Assembly: GCA_949825045.1 (NCBI GenBank)
Contig: OX463820.1
Coordinates: forward strand, 5,468,501-5,532,500
Reading direction: 5' to 3'
DNA length: 64,000 nucleotides
DNA from: Argyresthia goedartella
Lineage: Eukaryota; Arthropoda; Insecta; Lepidoptera; Argyresthiidae
The notes below the pieces were generated by a model. The model worked only from the letters and a program-made list of their open reading frames with translations. It did not search any database and was not told the origin of the DNA. Of this stretch, positions 1 through 11,944 are shown one piece after another; position 1 is the first letter of the stretch; each line of letters opens with the position of its first letter. The position numbers and the translations under genes are program-made.

Positions 1-94
1 CCGCTTACGTAATCTGTCAAATCGGAATTACAGCTTTGGGTACCCAAAAGGACATGCGGTGCAAACGTATATACAATATAAACATAAAAATTTC

Positions 95-290
95 ATAGAG
101 GCACATACGTTGCTTCTGGCCCCACACTAGGATACCCCGTGTCGTGGGAACCAGAAACAGCGACGTCACACACATATAAACATCCAAGACCTGCGGATTG
201 TTATTTTTTTCTTTATCCCCAGCCGGGGATCGAACCCGGGACCTCTCGCATGGGAGGCAGAGCTACAACCGCAGCGCCACATAGGCCGTC
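95..290 (-). repeat. tRNA-derived SINE, family 1, near full length
   Basis: Read on the minus strand, the element opens at about 290 with a tRNA-like head. It has an A-box-like TGGCGCTGCGG and a B box GGTTCGATCCC, then a unique tail (gacgtcgctgtttctggttc). The tail recurs at 909-998 and at the end of the SINE at 50,371. Pol III type A and B boxes followed by a shared non-tRNA tail are what define a tRNA-derived SINE. No intact cloverleaf was found, so this is not called a tRNA gene. Confidence 0.75.
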
Positions 291-479
291 ACATACATGT
301 CACGCCAAGTCGTAGGTGGGCACGACACGCCTGAGCTCTTTCACATGAGCAGCATGCACTTCGGCAGCAGACGACGGCAACTTAAAACGTGTCGGCAGCA
401 GTCGACAGCACCGGCTGCCGACACGCAATTAAACACGACGCGACACGAAATAAACGAAATCGGTTATATTAATTGTGTG

Positions 480-530
480 CAATTTTATTAATAAATAAAT
501 AATAAATAATAATAAATTAAGCTGTCAAAC
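480..530. repeat. AT-rich simple tract (aataaat)n
   Basis: A short run of aataaat/aataat units. It may be the degenerate tail of a retroelement. The small open frames around it look like chance. Confidence 0.5.
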
Positions 531-575
531 AAATTCACGCACATTAACGCGACCAGCCACCTGGGTTGGGGATCG

Positions 576-712
576 AGTCTGTTGTAAAACACGCATAGCA
601 ATAGTGTATCGAATGCTCCAAATACCTTTTTTGGATTGTCGGCAGCGCCGTTTCTGTTTGGAGACTGCCACTAAAAACGGCATTTTGCGCCCTTGGGGGC
701 AATCGATCATCA
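576..712. repeat. Palindromic MITE family B, copy 1 (right arm truncated)
   Basis: The left arm carries cgcatagcaatagtgtatcg. The right arm carries cggcattttgcgcccttg, then aatcgatc, where it stops short. The same arms flank copies at 16,091-16,476 and 39,091-39,276. The family resembles a non-autonomous DNA transposon with long inverted arms. Confidence 0.6.
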
Positions 713-908
713 TCATAAGGCCAATAACATGTTTTGTTTGTATGTCTAATAAGGTAATAAGGCAAAATAAATTATTTTCACTTTCACTAACAGCTGTAAC
801 GTATGATGACCTCTGTGGCGATGGCGTTGCGGTCAGCTTCCCAAGCGAGAGATCCCAGTTTCGAATAACAGCTGGGGAGAAAGGAAAAGAAACCCCTGGT
901 CTTGGATG

Positions 909-998
909 ATGACATGTTTGTGAGGTCGCTGCCCCTGGTACCCACGACACAGGGTATCCGAGTGTGGGGCCAGACGCAATGTGCCCGTTGTAAATGTA
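909..998 (+). repeat. SINE family 1 tail fragment
   Basis: Matches the tail of the SINE at 95-290 (ggtcgctg..cctggtaccc, then gtatccgagtgtggggccag) in the opposite orientation. It has no tRNA-like head, so it is 5' truncated. It ends in an A-rich stretch. Confidence 0.65.
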
Positions 999-999
999 A

Positions 1000-1440
1000 A
1001 AAAAAATATAAAAAATAGTAGCATCCTATATACATCTGCGCTCGTGACTATACAGCCCGATTCTGGAGCGGCAGACACGACACGACAGCAATCGTTACAC
1101 TATTGTTATTCGTGTTTTTTAAGAGATCTGGGCCCCTGAAAGCGAAGATAGAGGGCTGAAGAGGGGGAGTAGTTACCCATTTTATTAGTTTGTAGGTTTT
1201 ATATGTCTATTTCCTACTCAATCACTCTCACAACACAATAAAATTGATTTATTGTTAAAACAACTTAAACTAAAGTTTAAGAAGTTCCTTCAAAGTCCAA
1301 GCGTTCAAATTTAGTTTTAATTTGAATTAAGTTAACTGACAAACTAAACCTCGCTATAGACCTCGCGAGTCTGTCATTGAATAGGTTAAAAGTGAATAAA
1401 AGTTCACAGCACCTTAATCCTTAAAACAAAACGCTTTTAT
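1000..1440. other. No gene seen
   Basis: AT-rich sequence with no convincing splice-delimited coding segment and no repeat recognised from elsewhere in the window. Confidence 0.5.
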
Positions 1441-1477
1441 TTATTTATCGAACGAATGAAGGTAGCGAACAAAATCT

Positions 1478-1665
1478 ATGTAACAAAAGGGGGTATGTAT
1501 ACAATAAAAAGGGGGGTATGTATGTAACAAAAAGGGGGTATGTATGTAACAAAATGGGTATGTATGTAACAAAAGGAGGTATGTATGTAACAAAAGGGGG
1601 TATGTAAGTATCAAAAGGGGGTATGTATGTAACAAAAGGGGGTATGGGTATGTATGGGTCAAAAA
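1478..1665. repeat. Minisatellite, unit about 20 bp (gggggtatgtatgtaacaaa)
   Basis: About nine imperfect head-to-tail copies. The units vary by small indels in the G and A runs and by a gtaagtatc variant near 1,610. The minus-strand open frames here are translations of the repeat and are not genes. Confidence 0.9.
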
Positions 1666-1867
1666 AAACAAAAATCCTAGTTATATTCCGAAAGCTGATC
1701 AAAGAGCAGCTATATCCGCCGTTGCTCCCGCTAGGTGGCGCTGGCGTAGTTGGGGCAAATAGTTTCATGCATCTGAGGTTAGGTTCAAAAACACGTCACG
1801 TGATCTTCCAAATACACATGACACATCCAAAATTAACCTCAAATTATTAATACATTATTATTAACCT

Positions 1868-2118
1868 CAGATATTGAACGGCACATCCAAAATTCTGATT
1901 GGCACAGCAAATATACTGATTTTCACAGCAAATATCAGGGCAAAATACTGTGGTAGCTTAGGTGAAGGGTGAAGGGGGTGAGCGAAGCGAAGCCCTCTTT
2001 ATTCTTCGTATTAGGTTGAACAAAAATACTTAAAACATAAACAGTATTTTTGCTGATCCTTTTTTGCTGTGAAAATCAGTATTTTTGCTGTGCGATTAAA
2101 TACTAGTTTAACCTCTTT
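1868..2118. repeat. Interspersed repeat family E, copy 1
   Basis: Shares agggcaaaatactg, a 'gtgagcgaagcgaagccctc' segment, 'ttcgt.ttaggttgaac' and 'aatacttaaaacataaa' with copies at about 9,955, 19,780 and 43,140. No coding capacity is seen. It is a family of non-autonomous repeats of unknown class. Confidence 0.65.
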
Positions 2119-2119
2119 G

Positions 2120-3450
2120 TTGTATATTTAAAAACATTGTTTCAATAAATTCAATCATTCAAAATAAAAAAAATACCTCAAATGGTTAGGTTGCCATACG
2201 AGTATTGAAGAAAATGAATAGAATTTGACAGATAGTTAGCCTCTAACTACATCACTGCCATCTGCAATGATCTTTTGAGATTAGGTGCCATTCCCTTGTG
2301 ACGTGACGTGGGACACAGGAAATTTGTGTTTTTTTTTTGTAAATTTTCCACCCCCTCACACACCTTGAAATTAATCGGATGAAAAAGTTGTTCGGTCAAA
2401 CTTGTTCGGGTAACAAAAATGTTGAGTGACATTTTTGAACAACAAATTTTGAAATGGCTGCAATGCGTCTTGGAGTAAGAGTTTATTTCATCTGCGGCGA
2501 CCTGTACAGCAGAACAGCTGGACATCCGGACAGACATACGAAAGCATTTTTGCCCAAGACGCTTCGCGCTCGTTCGGTCAATAAAATAATGGCAATACAA
2601 AGCCTTAAAACGAAGATAGTGCAGACCATTTAGGACCCTTAAGGCTAAAATTATATCTGTTAAAGTTTTACCGTTTCGTTTTTATTTTATTGATTTTGAC
2701 GAAAAACCCCAGAAGTTTACTGTTTATATTGCGATTTGAACAATAATTGTTTTTTGTTTCAATAATTTCAAATTAAGTACTGTTTAAATAATCTAACCCG
2801 ACTTGTAAAAAAAACCTTGTTTAAAAACAAGGGCAATTTTCTAGTACTTCAAAGGTCTGTAATGTCATAAAGTCTCATCGTCTCATGTCACAAATGCCTA
2901 GAACAAGTTTTTTTTAGATTACTTAATTAGTACTGAATTAGGAATAACTGAAAAGGAAATCAATAATCTATAATTGTTCAAAATCCCATTTATTACCAAT
3001 TCTGTAAAATTATGGATTTTTTCGTCAAAAACAACCCGTCGTGAAAAAGTTCGGCTGACACAAGTTTTGCCTAAATGGTTCTAAGTCTGTACTGTCTTCT
3101 TTTTAAGACTTTGCATCGACGCGTATCCTGTATTATCCGGTTTACTGACAACCAAATCTTATGACCATATGTATATGCGAAGTACTACCTACTTATTACA
3201 TTATTCATTTTTTTTAATAGTAAGTAAACATCACTTTCATTCCTCAAAACACTTATTTGTTAAATGTTTACTAATATTAGCATTACGTAAACAACAGATT
3301 ATGTTATTAGCTGTTACTGTGATAAATCAATAGATTTTTATAATTTAAAATTAATTTTAACAAACTCTATTTTGTATGACGATGCTGATTGATTTGGGAC
3401 CAAAAGTTGCTGACATAATTTTTATATTCGAATGAAGTTTATCGAAAAGA
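2120..3450. other. No gene seen; fragment of repeat family H at about 2,510-2,580
   Basis: AT-rich. The stretch ggacatccggacag..catacgaaagcatttttgccc is shared with 29,428-29,560 and 39,655-39,735. The 117-residue minus-strand frame overlapping it has low-complexity composition and no recognisable domain. Confidence 0.45.
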
Positions 3451-3888
3451 TTTTATCTACACACTTATCATAAACCCTCTTTACTGCGTCTAAAAACCGC
3501 ACGTTAAGACCAGCATAATGTAAAACTATTTCGTAAAAACTCATTTCTTATCTGAAAAATTGTACATTATGACCATAATGTGCAATTTTTCTACATATTA
3601 TGATATTCAAATTTAGAAATTGCGTGCCGCCATTAGTTTGTCTGTGAAGTCGGTACTACAGAACAAGCTAAACAAGAGCAATGATCAATGCCACAATGCC
3701 GGTCAAACATGCGGTTCCTGAACACATCAAAGAGAGCTTATGATATGTGTGTAGATAAACTAGTGTATGTAACTGTACACAATTGGGCATTAAAACTCTC
3801 GAGTGATATTATTATGAAACTCGCCTTCGGCTCGTTTCATAAACCCACTCTCGAGTATTAATGCCATCCCACATAAACTACTATTAGC
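3451..3888 (-). repeat. MITE family A, copy 1
   Basis: Inverted ends of about 30 bp, starting ttttatctacacac and closing gtgtgtagataaa near 3,765. A second hairpin (ctctcgagtgatatt ... cccactctcgag) follows at 3,800-3,860. It is in opposite orientation to copies at 13,601, 17,931 and 45,916. No transposase frame is present. Confidence 0.75.
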
Positions 3889-4824
3889 AGTATTAGTATT
3901 ATCATTATAAGTGTTTCGCACCTTATTAAGATGTTAAAACTGATTTAGTTAGTAAGGCTGCATTATCTAAATTAGGCTACGTACACATTTCGATGTTTGC
4001 TTCAAATTTCTACTTGCGTGTACTCACTTAACAAGGGCTAGTTGGAGATGCAATAACACATAATGATCCGACATTTCGTTCAGTAAAATATAAAGAACCA
4101 ACAGGAAATCTTGATAAAGGGACGTGGCAATGCTAATTGTAGCCCTAGATAAAGGACACGGCTTGATCAATGTGCAGGCGACTGCCCCGGGATGTATTTC
4201 ATTGTACAGATTTTCATGTCTCAAAAGTTTCAGGAACTTTTCAGATTTTCACAATGGACGATGCTAAATAAATATACGTAGATCTTTTATTTTATTTTAT
4301 GAAATTTTAGCCTATTTTATTTAAGTCACTAATTTAAATATTTCGTGTAACATACTCGTATGCCCAATTACTTTTTAAAATAATGATTAAAAAGCACCCC
4401 TGCCGACGTCACAAAAGTTTTGAAAGAGGTTCCTTGCGGTTAGTTGAAGAAACAACTTGGGTGAGAACAACAAAAAAAAATGCTACTCACATTTCTATTG
4501 AACATACAGACACAACATTCCAGAAAATTAAGCAAAAGAAGGTCAAAAATATAAAATTATGGACTAAGTACATTGTTTCATAGTTTTAACGTATTTTTAG
4601 CACAGGTCACAAATAATAACAATTTTAAAACTACAGAAAACTCCCGGTGAATGAAATTTGGCAGCAATGTTAGAGGTTTAAGTTGCTTATTCTCCTCCCG
4701 GAGTGAACCATGAACACATTTATTACACAAGGCATGTTGGCTTGTTCTAATCTTAGGGTTTCTCTACGACTTTATTATAATCTGTGATCTCACCGTTTTA
4801 TAAAAAACAAAAAAACTACGATAT

Positions 4825-5178
4825 CAAAGGAGGACCGGCCAAAATGTATGGAGGCTGGTCCAAGGACCAATAACGACATGACATATGTCATTAGAAAGGT
4901 ATTTCAATATACTACAATAGTTATTATGGCAGCTCATTTCAAATCATTGTGAGAAAAAAGTCATAAACACGTTATAACTTGCACTATAACTTCATAAAAT
5001 ACGAAATAATTAATTTTTCTACTATGAAAATAAGTTTTTTGTATCGCAATAACTTTTTTCACACAGTGATTTGAATTGAGCTCCCATGGTAATTATTGTA
5101 GTATATAGAAATACCTTTCTAATGACATATGTCACGTCGTTATTGGTATCAAGGACCATTTTGTCCGGTCCTCCTTTG
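4825..5178. repeat. Foldback MITE with arms of about 95 bp
   Basis: The left arm starts caaaggaggaccggccaaaa and the right arm ends tttgtccggtcctcctttg. The arms pair for about 95 bp with scattered mismatches, including the shared core gacatatgtcattagaaagg. There is no open frame, and no second copy was found in this window. Confidence 0.75.
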
Positions 5179-5722
5179 TATACGTTCTACTGATACCTGA
5201 AATATTGACCAATGGGGAAAAAAAATACATTTGACAGTGTCACAGGACAGCCAACTTCAAGGGTCGGTGAAATTTGAGCAAACTATGCTGTAAATGACAA
5301 ATGAAATGCATTCATTTTTTCACGGAAATTTCAGTAATCCCGTAATATTGTTTGATGATATTTAGAACACAAGTATCTCGAAATGGTTGTCTCAATTCGA
5401 TGCCCTTGAAAATTTTATAGATACCGAATTCTGAAAATAAAATCTCCTATGTAAGTAAATCCTATGAGAGAAGTTGTTTATTTTTTTACAGAATCGTTAA
5501 GACAGATTATTTTTAAAAGGTAGCGAAAAGGTTGCTGCAATGCATGCAAGTACATATGTGCATATAATGCTTCGGCGGCACACATGTTGCAGCAACAGGT
5601 TGCGGGGAATGTCAGTGCACAACTGTCAACTGTCACAATAAATGGGCAAATGCAATATCCGGTTGCCAGGTTCACATTAAATTTCCCCGGTGTCAAAGAT
5701 GAGATAGCTGCTATGTATTGGT

Positions 5723-5812
5723 ACAACCTCGTCACAATAAGAAATATCGTAAATTATATACTAGTGAAACCTACGAGTATCGGTGGCCGATTATTCTTAT
5801 TGTGACGAGGTT
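5723..5812. repeat. Short inverted-repeat element (about 90 bp)
   Basis: The arms 'aacctcgtcacaataagaa' and its reverse complement lie at about 5,725-5,743 and 5,794-5,812, around a 50-bp AT-rich centre. This is consistent with a very small MITE or solo terminal repeats. Confidence 0.55.
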
Positions 5813-5899
5813 ACACCAGTACATACCAGCTTTCTTTCATATGATAATTTCTCTCTTATATTGGGTACATTTTTCAACACATTTCATTGCTACCAACTA

Positions 5900-7780
5900 A
5901 ACGGCAAAGAGAATTTTAAGCTGCAAGAATCTACCTGATTATTATTTTTATATACAATGGAGTGAACAGCAAAAAAATAATACTTTACTTCAAAAACGAG
6001 ACAAAAATTATGAATTTGTGACTTACGAAATAATAATATTGACTATTAGCATGCATTTTCACTACATACGCTGGAATTTTACTTAAGTTTATGAAATAAA
6101 TATTTATTTAGTGGTGAATTTATTTTATTACGGTGGTTAGTCAATTTTAGTATCAAAAAACCTACTTTATTCCAGCGCAATAAATAAAATAAGCTCCGGT
6201 GCAAAGTGAAAGCTCCCAACCCAAACGGTTTGGTTTAGGCTAGTTGCACCGTTAAGCCAGTAGTTCTATAAATACTCCATTTTCCGTGTCAGGGGGCTAA
6301 CTAACCTAGCTAGATGTTTGAAAAGACAACACTAGAATATTAACACCGATATTTATTATTCAAAACTATATAACATTACCGAAACACTTTAATGCTTTGA
6401 AAATTGTACCTAGAGCTTAAACTTCAGTTAAACGTAAATATACTCTAAAAATATCAAACGGTTATCGGAATTATAAAATTAACATACTTTCATCTCTATG
6501 AAAGTATGTTAATTTTATAATTACCTCTGTAAGCAAAATAACTTAGATGAAACTTTAACAGAAACTCAAACATGATACAGAATTGTATTACAGATAACAA
6601 TATAATTCAAAGACGGGAGTTAAAAATGTAGGGTAACTAAGTACATCTCAACTTATTCCATTTTATAGATAAATAATGAATGTAACATCTTACTGACTAG
6701 TATAATTAACATCAAGGAAGAAAACGACAAAGATTCAAAAATTAAACACTGAAGAAGACAACTTACAAGCGTTAACATAAATAGGTAGGTAAGTCAACAA
6801 TCAAAAATACTGATTTATTAATAAAAACACCTTTGTACTAAACATAAACTTAATCTAGAATATTCTAAAAAGGATTGATAGGTTGTTTGTTGGTTGGTTC
6901 GTTTAGTAAACGATCTTCAACCCAATAAACTCAATTAATTGAACTAAATTGGCCTTGTGCCTGGAATGAGATCATACACTTAGGTCTAGAATAAAGCTAG
7001 GTCTAGATTCGAACATCTCCGAAACTAGTTAATTAAATAAATTTGATATTTTTAGCATCTGTTAGTTGATTTTATTACTATCTACTAAATTCTTAAGAGT
7101 ATGGGTGGATTCAAACAATAAATATAATTTATAAATCATTCATCAACAATAATATGGAGATATATTTTGAGCTTTGAGTGGATAAATATATACTAGTACT
7201 AGCAAATGGTAAATACGTTACTTGACGTGCTCTAACGAAGTTTTTAAAGTGAATGCAATTCTACAGCTTACACAATCAAATAAGCGTAATTATTGCTAAG
7301 ATAATACTAAATATTAGACAGAGAGCTGAGTACGTCCTATAACTTTGGTTAATATAAGCTTTAAGTATGACGTACAAAATCTATACGAACCGCTAATGCA
7401 ATCTAATCTTAAAAATAAACATACTATGGGAATATCGAGGGCTTTATGTACCTACTTCAAACATGTGATGATAATAGGTGTGAATAATGAATGAATCATA
7501 CCCAATTTATCGATGAAGATGATGACCTTTCGACACGATAAATGAAGTTAATATTTTCATTTGACTTCAGTGACGTCATGACACCTAGTCAAGTTATCTC
7601 AGGATATGACGCCATCAAACAATGATTTCGTCATTTTCATAGAACAGGTAAAAGCCCACACTAACACTTACTATACAACAGGTAAGTGATATCTATTTAT
7701 GTAAAAACGTCATATTGACATTTTGATGTAACGGCAGGTCAGCAGACAACTTAATATATGATAGACTGATTTGTTGGTGG
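5900..7780. other. No gene seen
   Basis: AT-rich non-coding DNA lying beyond the tetraspanin 3' end. The only structure seen is the hairpin listed at 6,469. No splice-bounded coding segment was found. Confidence 0.5.
6469..6522. repeat. Perfect 25-bp inverted repeat, 4-nt loop
   Basis: The arms 6,469-6,493 and 6,498-6,522 are exact reverse complements (core ttaacatactttcat) around ctct. It is not linked to any gene. Confidence 0.85.
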
Positions 7781-7795
7781 CATTGAACTTTACAT

Positions 7796-7801
7796 TTTAT
7801 T
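7796..7801 (-). terminator. Candidate poly(A) signal AATAAA of the tetraspanin gene
   Basis: AATAAA on the minus strand about 160 nt past the tetraspanin stop codon. Its position suits a short 3' UTR. No transcript evidence is available. Confidence 0.5.
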
Positions 7802-7961
7802 TCTAAAAATGTAAAGAAAACTCAACAATGTTGTTGAACACAGCACCACATTAAATTCAGTGCTTTGATAGTGGTAACTGGTTAACGTACCTTTTAAATA
7901 AATCTTACATAGCAAATGTGCAAAACTTGCTTCAAGTAGACTTCTCCCTGATGTCGCAGAA

Positions 7962-8036
7962 TTACGCTGACTCCCGACTTTTCCCGCCAGTCTTGATGGA
8001 GTGCGCCAGCCACAGTGCCAGGACAATGCCGGCCAC
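7962..8036 (-). CDS. Tetraspanin exon 5 (C-terminus and stop)
   Basis: The acceptor tttccag lies just upstream. The exon encodes the end of TM4 (VAGIVLALWLAHSIK) and a short polar cytoplasmic tail ending in RESA before TAA at 7,962-7,964. It joins exon 4 in phase 0 to complete a hydrophobic TM4. The frame closes with a stop 24 residues in, giving a protein of normal family length. Confidence 0.92.
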   Translation of the reverse strand: MAGIVLALWLAHSIKTGGKSRESA

Positions 8037-8316
8037 CTGGAAACGGAGTGATACGATCTACTTGAACATTTGTCTCTTCGGAAGATTGGGGGCAGCGTGG
8101 GCTTCTTTTTGTGCCAGATTGCATCAGACATTTAAATTTCTGCGAGTTTTTCGAGGAGAAAATATTGAAACGAAATAGACTCGACATGGGTGCAACCTCT
8201 CTGCCACGCGGTATAGGAAATATGAATTGTTATTTGTACCCAACTGAAACTCTAACAACAACAACATAGTACTTAGTTTCTTGCTTTTTCCAATATGGCA
8301 TGGCACCGGCACAGTG

Positions 8317-8990
8317 CTACAAGCATGTTCTCGGTATGCGTTATAGCCTAGCCAGTTACCTATTCAATCGTCCATTTTGACCATTTTTTTTCATAAAACT
8401 CCATCAAGAGCTTACGTCTACCCGAGTTCTAAACAAGTTATAAATCAAGAGTGCATGTCGCAGCACAGTAATAACTAGGAGGTCAGGAAGCTTCGTTAGT
8501 TGTGCGCGAGCGTCACACGCCTGATGCGGACCTCAGCTGGTAATCTTCGATCTTTATGTTGGTTTTGACCGTTTGCCATTAGTCCACAGTTTTATGGTGA
8601 CCATTCCACTAGACCTTGGATTTGGATAACGTAAGCGATCGTTGTAATTATGACCTTTTTCGTTATGGTATAAAGTAAATTTTTGTCTGATATAGAAAAC
8701 GGTGGACATTATCATATGATGTCGATATTGTGGATTGTGACGTCATCCAAGGTCGGTGGTGGTGGCGTTTTCTTTGCTGTCATAAAATAATTGGATAGAT
8801 GCAAAACTGGTGCAAAAGTAGTTATAGAAATACGGTTATATGAAATGAAGTCGAAAGTTTTAGGGTTCCGCTATCGTGATAGGCGGTTGATATTTTTACA
8901 GGCCGTGTATTTCTTTTGCCGCTTTAGCAAAACTAATGGATGGTACTCGTTTGTTTAATTAAAAGGGGGTCCACATCCAAGACCTGTTTT
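8317..8990. other. Tetraspanin intron 4; no separate gene seen
   Basis: Mixed-composition intron sequence with no recognised repeat or coding segment. Confidence 0.45.
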
Positions 8991-9189
8991 TTAGCCTGAT
9001 TGTACGCAGCTCTTCGTGTGCCGACTTACACCTGACTGATTTTTAGATACATCTGATAGAACTTTTGATTTGATTTGATTTGACAGAATAGAAAGCGTAT
9101 GATGATACACCTATGACGACGAGATGGATCGCAGCATGTTTTAAGCTTAAACCAGTTCCAAGTTCAAAAAGGCACCAAACAGCACTCAC

Positions 9190-9423
9190 CTCCAGTACGC
9201 AGAACAAAATCCCACACACAATAACTGTCAGCCCAGCGCTATGGATCGTCCCCAGCACCTTGTCTTCGCAACCTTCAGTGTAGAACTTCTGCTGGTTCAG
9301 GCACTCAGTCCTCCGCAGCTGTTGGTCGGTGTTGGGTTCCGGAGGGCAGCAGGAGAGGGGCTGGTTGAGGCGGGGCTCGTTGTTCATGTAGTTCTCGGGG
9401 CCCGTGATGCCGCAGCATTCCAG
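9190..9423 (-). CDS. Tetraspanin exon 4 (large extracellular loop and most of TM4)
   Basis: Acceptor cgttccag and donor GAG|gtgagt. The 78 residues begin LECCGITGPENY, the CCG signature of the tetraspanin large loop. They continue with LSCCPPEPN, a Cys at 185 and EGC at 196, then enter TM4 (SAGLTVIVCGILFCVLE). The Cys pattern and position are diagnostic for the family. The donor is phase 0. Confidence 0.95.
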
Positions 9424-9760
9424 CTGGAACGTTTAGGGATGGTGTGGTGAAGTCAGAAAACGAATTACAGCCATCGAGGGTCTATGGTTACTGATTGGAG
9501 GTATCTTTCCGGTTGCTGCCATGGACTCGTAAAGGAAGGAACGAAGGATAAATACCAAATCGGACAAATATAAAGGGTAAAGACCGAAGGAGAAATATCA
9601 CTCTTTGGCAGAAAATCAGCACAAATTAACCATATTTCCGTGGTTTTATAACGGAAATTTCTGACTGAATTCCTAATTTAAATAGAAAAGTCCTCTTTTC
9701 GTTTTATTATCTCCATCCTTTTTAACCTTTAAAGGAGGCAATTGCACAAGTTGGTCTTTT

Positions 9761-10560
9761 TAGGGTTTCGTACCTGAAGGGTGCCTAACGGGACCCTATT
9801 ATTAAGCCTCCGCTGTCCGTCCGTCCGTCTATCTTTCCGTCAGCGGGCTCTATCTGGGGAAACGGTAATAGTAGAGGATTGAAATTTGGCAACAAATATA
9901 ATGACCACCAAAGTATTTTTTTCCTACTCAAAATGGCCAAATAACCACCAAAAGTTGCAGAATATATCAGGGCAAAATACTGCGGTATCTTAAGTGAAGG
10001 GTAAAATGGGTGAGCGAAGCGAAGCCCTCTTTATCCTTCGTGTTGGGTTGAACATGTAAGAACAACAAAAAATACTTAAAACATAAACTTAAGTACACAA
10101 AACATAAAAAGAAGTTTGGTGATCATTTATTCAAACACAATTTGGTGGACATCCATCCATTTTGGCAGTCATTTCGAATTTATTGGTAGTAAATTTTCGA
10201 ACTTTTGGCAATCGTTTAAACACAAGCCGTTGAAATTTTCACAGAATGTGTATTTTATAAATTAAAGGGACCCCCATACAAGAGAGGTGTTTTAAGACGT
10301 CCTGCGATATAACAAATCATATCATCCATTCACATATATATGATCGCAGATTTCGCGGACTGACACACAACGTTGTGGTGGTGCAATTGGTTTGATATCA
10401 GTCACCCAATCTTTAAGTTCTGGGTTCGAATCCACGTTCGCACATAATATTATTTTATTTTTGTTTTTATTTTATTATTTTTCCGGTTTAAGTTTTCTTG
10501 TAGGTACGATGATAGGGAACTTTTAGTGTGAGAGTTCGACTCACACTTGACTGATTTTTA
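9761..10560 (-). repeat. Repeat family G, copy 1, with insertions
   Basis: On the minus strand it starts with a 'cagtcaagtgtgagtcgaac' end and closes with 'gggtgc..ttcaggtacgaaac' near 9,761. It contains (ccgt)n near 9,820. It is interrupted by a family E copy (about 9,955-10,125) and by a SINE-like tRNA segment with ggttcgaatcc near 10,427. It lies wholly within tetraspanin intron 3. Confidence 0.6.
9955..10125. repeat. Interspersed repeat family E, copy 2
   Basis: Contains atatcagggcaaaatactg, gtgagcgaagcgaagccctc and tgttgggttgaac, matching the copies at 1,868, 19,780 and 43,140. It is nested in repeat family G. Confidence 0.6.
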
Positions 10561-10639
10561 ACATGTCGTTTGGTTGCAGCTTCTGGTTCCTACAATTAGC
10601 ATAGGGTATTCCGATACCAGTAAGCGACACGAAACTTAC

Positions 10640-10822
10640 AGTGCTCTGAATCCGATCCCAGAACTCGATGTGAGCCGAGTCCTCGTCTCTCGTGGATTTG
10701 TTCTTGATGAACGAGGATCGCAGCTGGGTCTTCATGGTGCCTTCGATCTGAGGACGCAGGGCGGCGGCGGCGATGCCCACTGAGAGTTCCAGGAGGATGA
10801 TCACTATCAGGCAGCCGGCGAA
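10640..10822 (-). CDS. Tetraspanin exon 3 (TM3 and start of large loop)
   Basis: Acceptor tatccccag and donor ACT|gtaagt. The 61 residues start FAGCLIVIILLELSVGIAAA (TM3), followed by the charged membrane-proximal part of the large loop, ending FWDRIQST. The Trp-containing segment just ahead of CCG is typical for tetraspanins. Both borders are phase 0. Confidence 0.95.
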
Positions 10823-11559
10823 CTGGGGATAACAATAACTATATTGTATAATGACAATGGCGAATTCGGGACCACTTCTGTTTTGTAAATAGTAAATTTC
10901 TCGAACAGCTTCCCATGCACTATTCCACAGAAAAATCGACGCAGTTGACGACAAAATGGTTGTTTAGAGTAAGAAAAAACTTTAATTTCTCCACAATTTT
11001 CGATAGATTTGAACATGTCTGACGAAATTAACAGAGATTGACTGCATCTTTCTTAGCTCAATGTACCCTTACATCAGTTACTTACTTAGTCAGTTTCCAT
11101 TACATCATAATTACCCTAAGATTTAATAGGACAGGACCACAGTGGACAGGATCATTCCAATTGTAGTATCGGTGCATATTCTTATATTTTAGATTTGCCG
11201 ATGTGGAGTGAACTATATTTGTTTTAGGAGTTCAGTCAACCCCACTCCCCGTTATCTACTAATTATGAGCAATATGTTGTTCCACTAAACACTCCCAAAC
11301 AAACTAATGGGTGAGCATCCATCACGGCTTCAGTCATGACCACTGGCCATATTTCAGTTGTGACCCAGATACCGTTAGTATAATTTGTTACCTACATTAA
11401 TTAACACAAGTACTTGCCTAGTGGATCCTGTGAAAAGGAGACCACCCAGTTAATGATAGAGTATTGATAATGATAGAGTATTTACCTACCTGCTTGTTCT
11501 GGTAAAACACAAGTAAATTTTAAAATTACAAGTATTATTTAATCTTCGCCCAAATATTA

Positions 11560-11800
11560 TTTCAATGTACAAGACTTCAAAGAGTGCAAGAGTTCAAATT
11601 TCTTTGTTACCATATATATTTGCATATATGTACTTAGCAAACGTAATTTTTTGCCTCTTCTCTACATTGGACCACTGTGGAAGAAGTAGAGCGAAGAAAC
11701 ACCTACAGATTGATTTTGAGCTCTCTTTTAAAATTGGTTGTGTTTAACTAATTCAAATATTACAATATGAATTCTTATAATTAATAAGCAGGAATAAATA
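11560..11800 (-). repeat. Repeat family D (retroelement 3' end), copy 1
   Basis: Shares 'cttctctacattggaccact' and 'aattaataagcagga' with copies at about 15,345 and 50,455. On the minus strand the better copies end in taataaagacattt, resembling a poly(A) signal followed by a short tail. It lies in tetraspanin intron 2. Confidence 0.6.
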
Positions 11801-11809
11801 ATTACAAAA

Positions 11810-11886
11810 TTATTAACAAAAAGGATTGTATTCAACTAGATTATGGGGTTAATCTAGTTCAATCAATCCTTTTTGTCAATAATTAC
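11810..11886. repeat. Imperfect inverted repeat, arms about 35 bp
   Basis: The arms share acaaaaaggattg and aactagatta and face each other around a short G-rich loop. It lies immediately beside repeat family D copy 1. Confidence 0.65.
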
Positions 11887-11944
11887 AGTCGTTTCATTTA
11901 AGTAATATTGAACATTGTAATATCCCATTTTAAACAGTCGCTTT

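Noticed and set aside
220..290. Possible tRNA gene on the minus strand
   Set aside because: Same reason: the tail is shared with other SINE family 1 copies, and no full cloverleaf could be drawn.
2247..2600. 117-residue minus-strand frame
   Set aside because: Overlaps repeat family H and has biased composition; no splice-bounded context.
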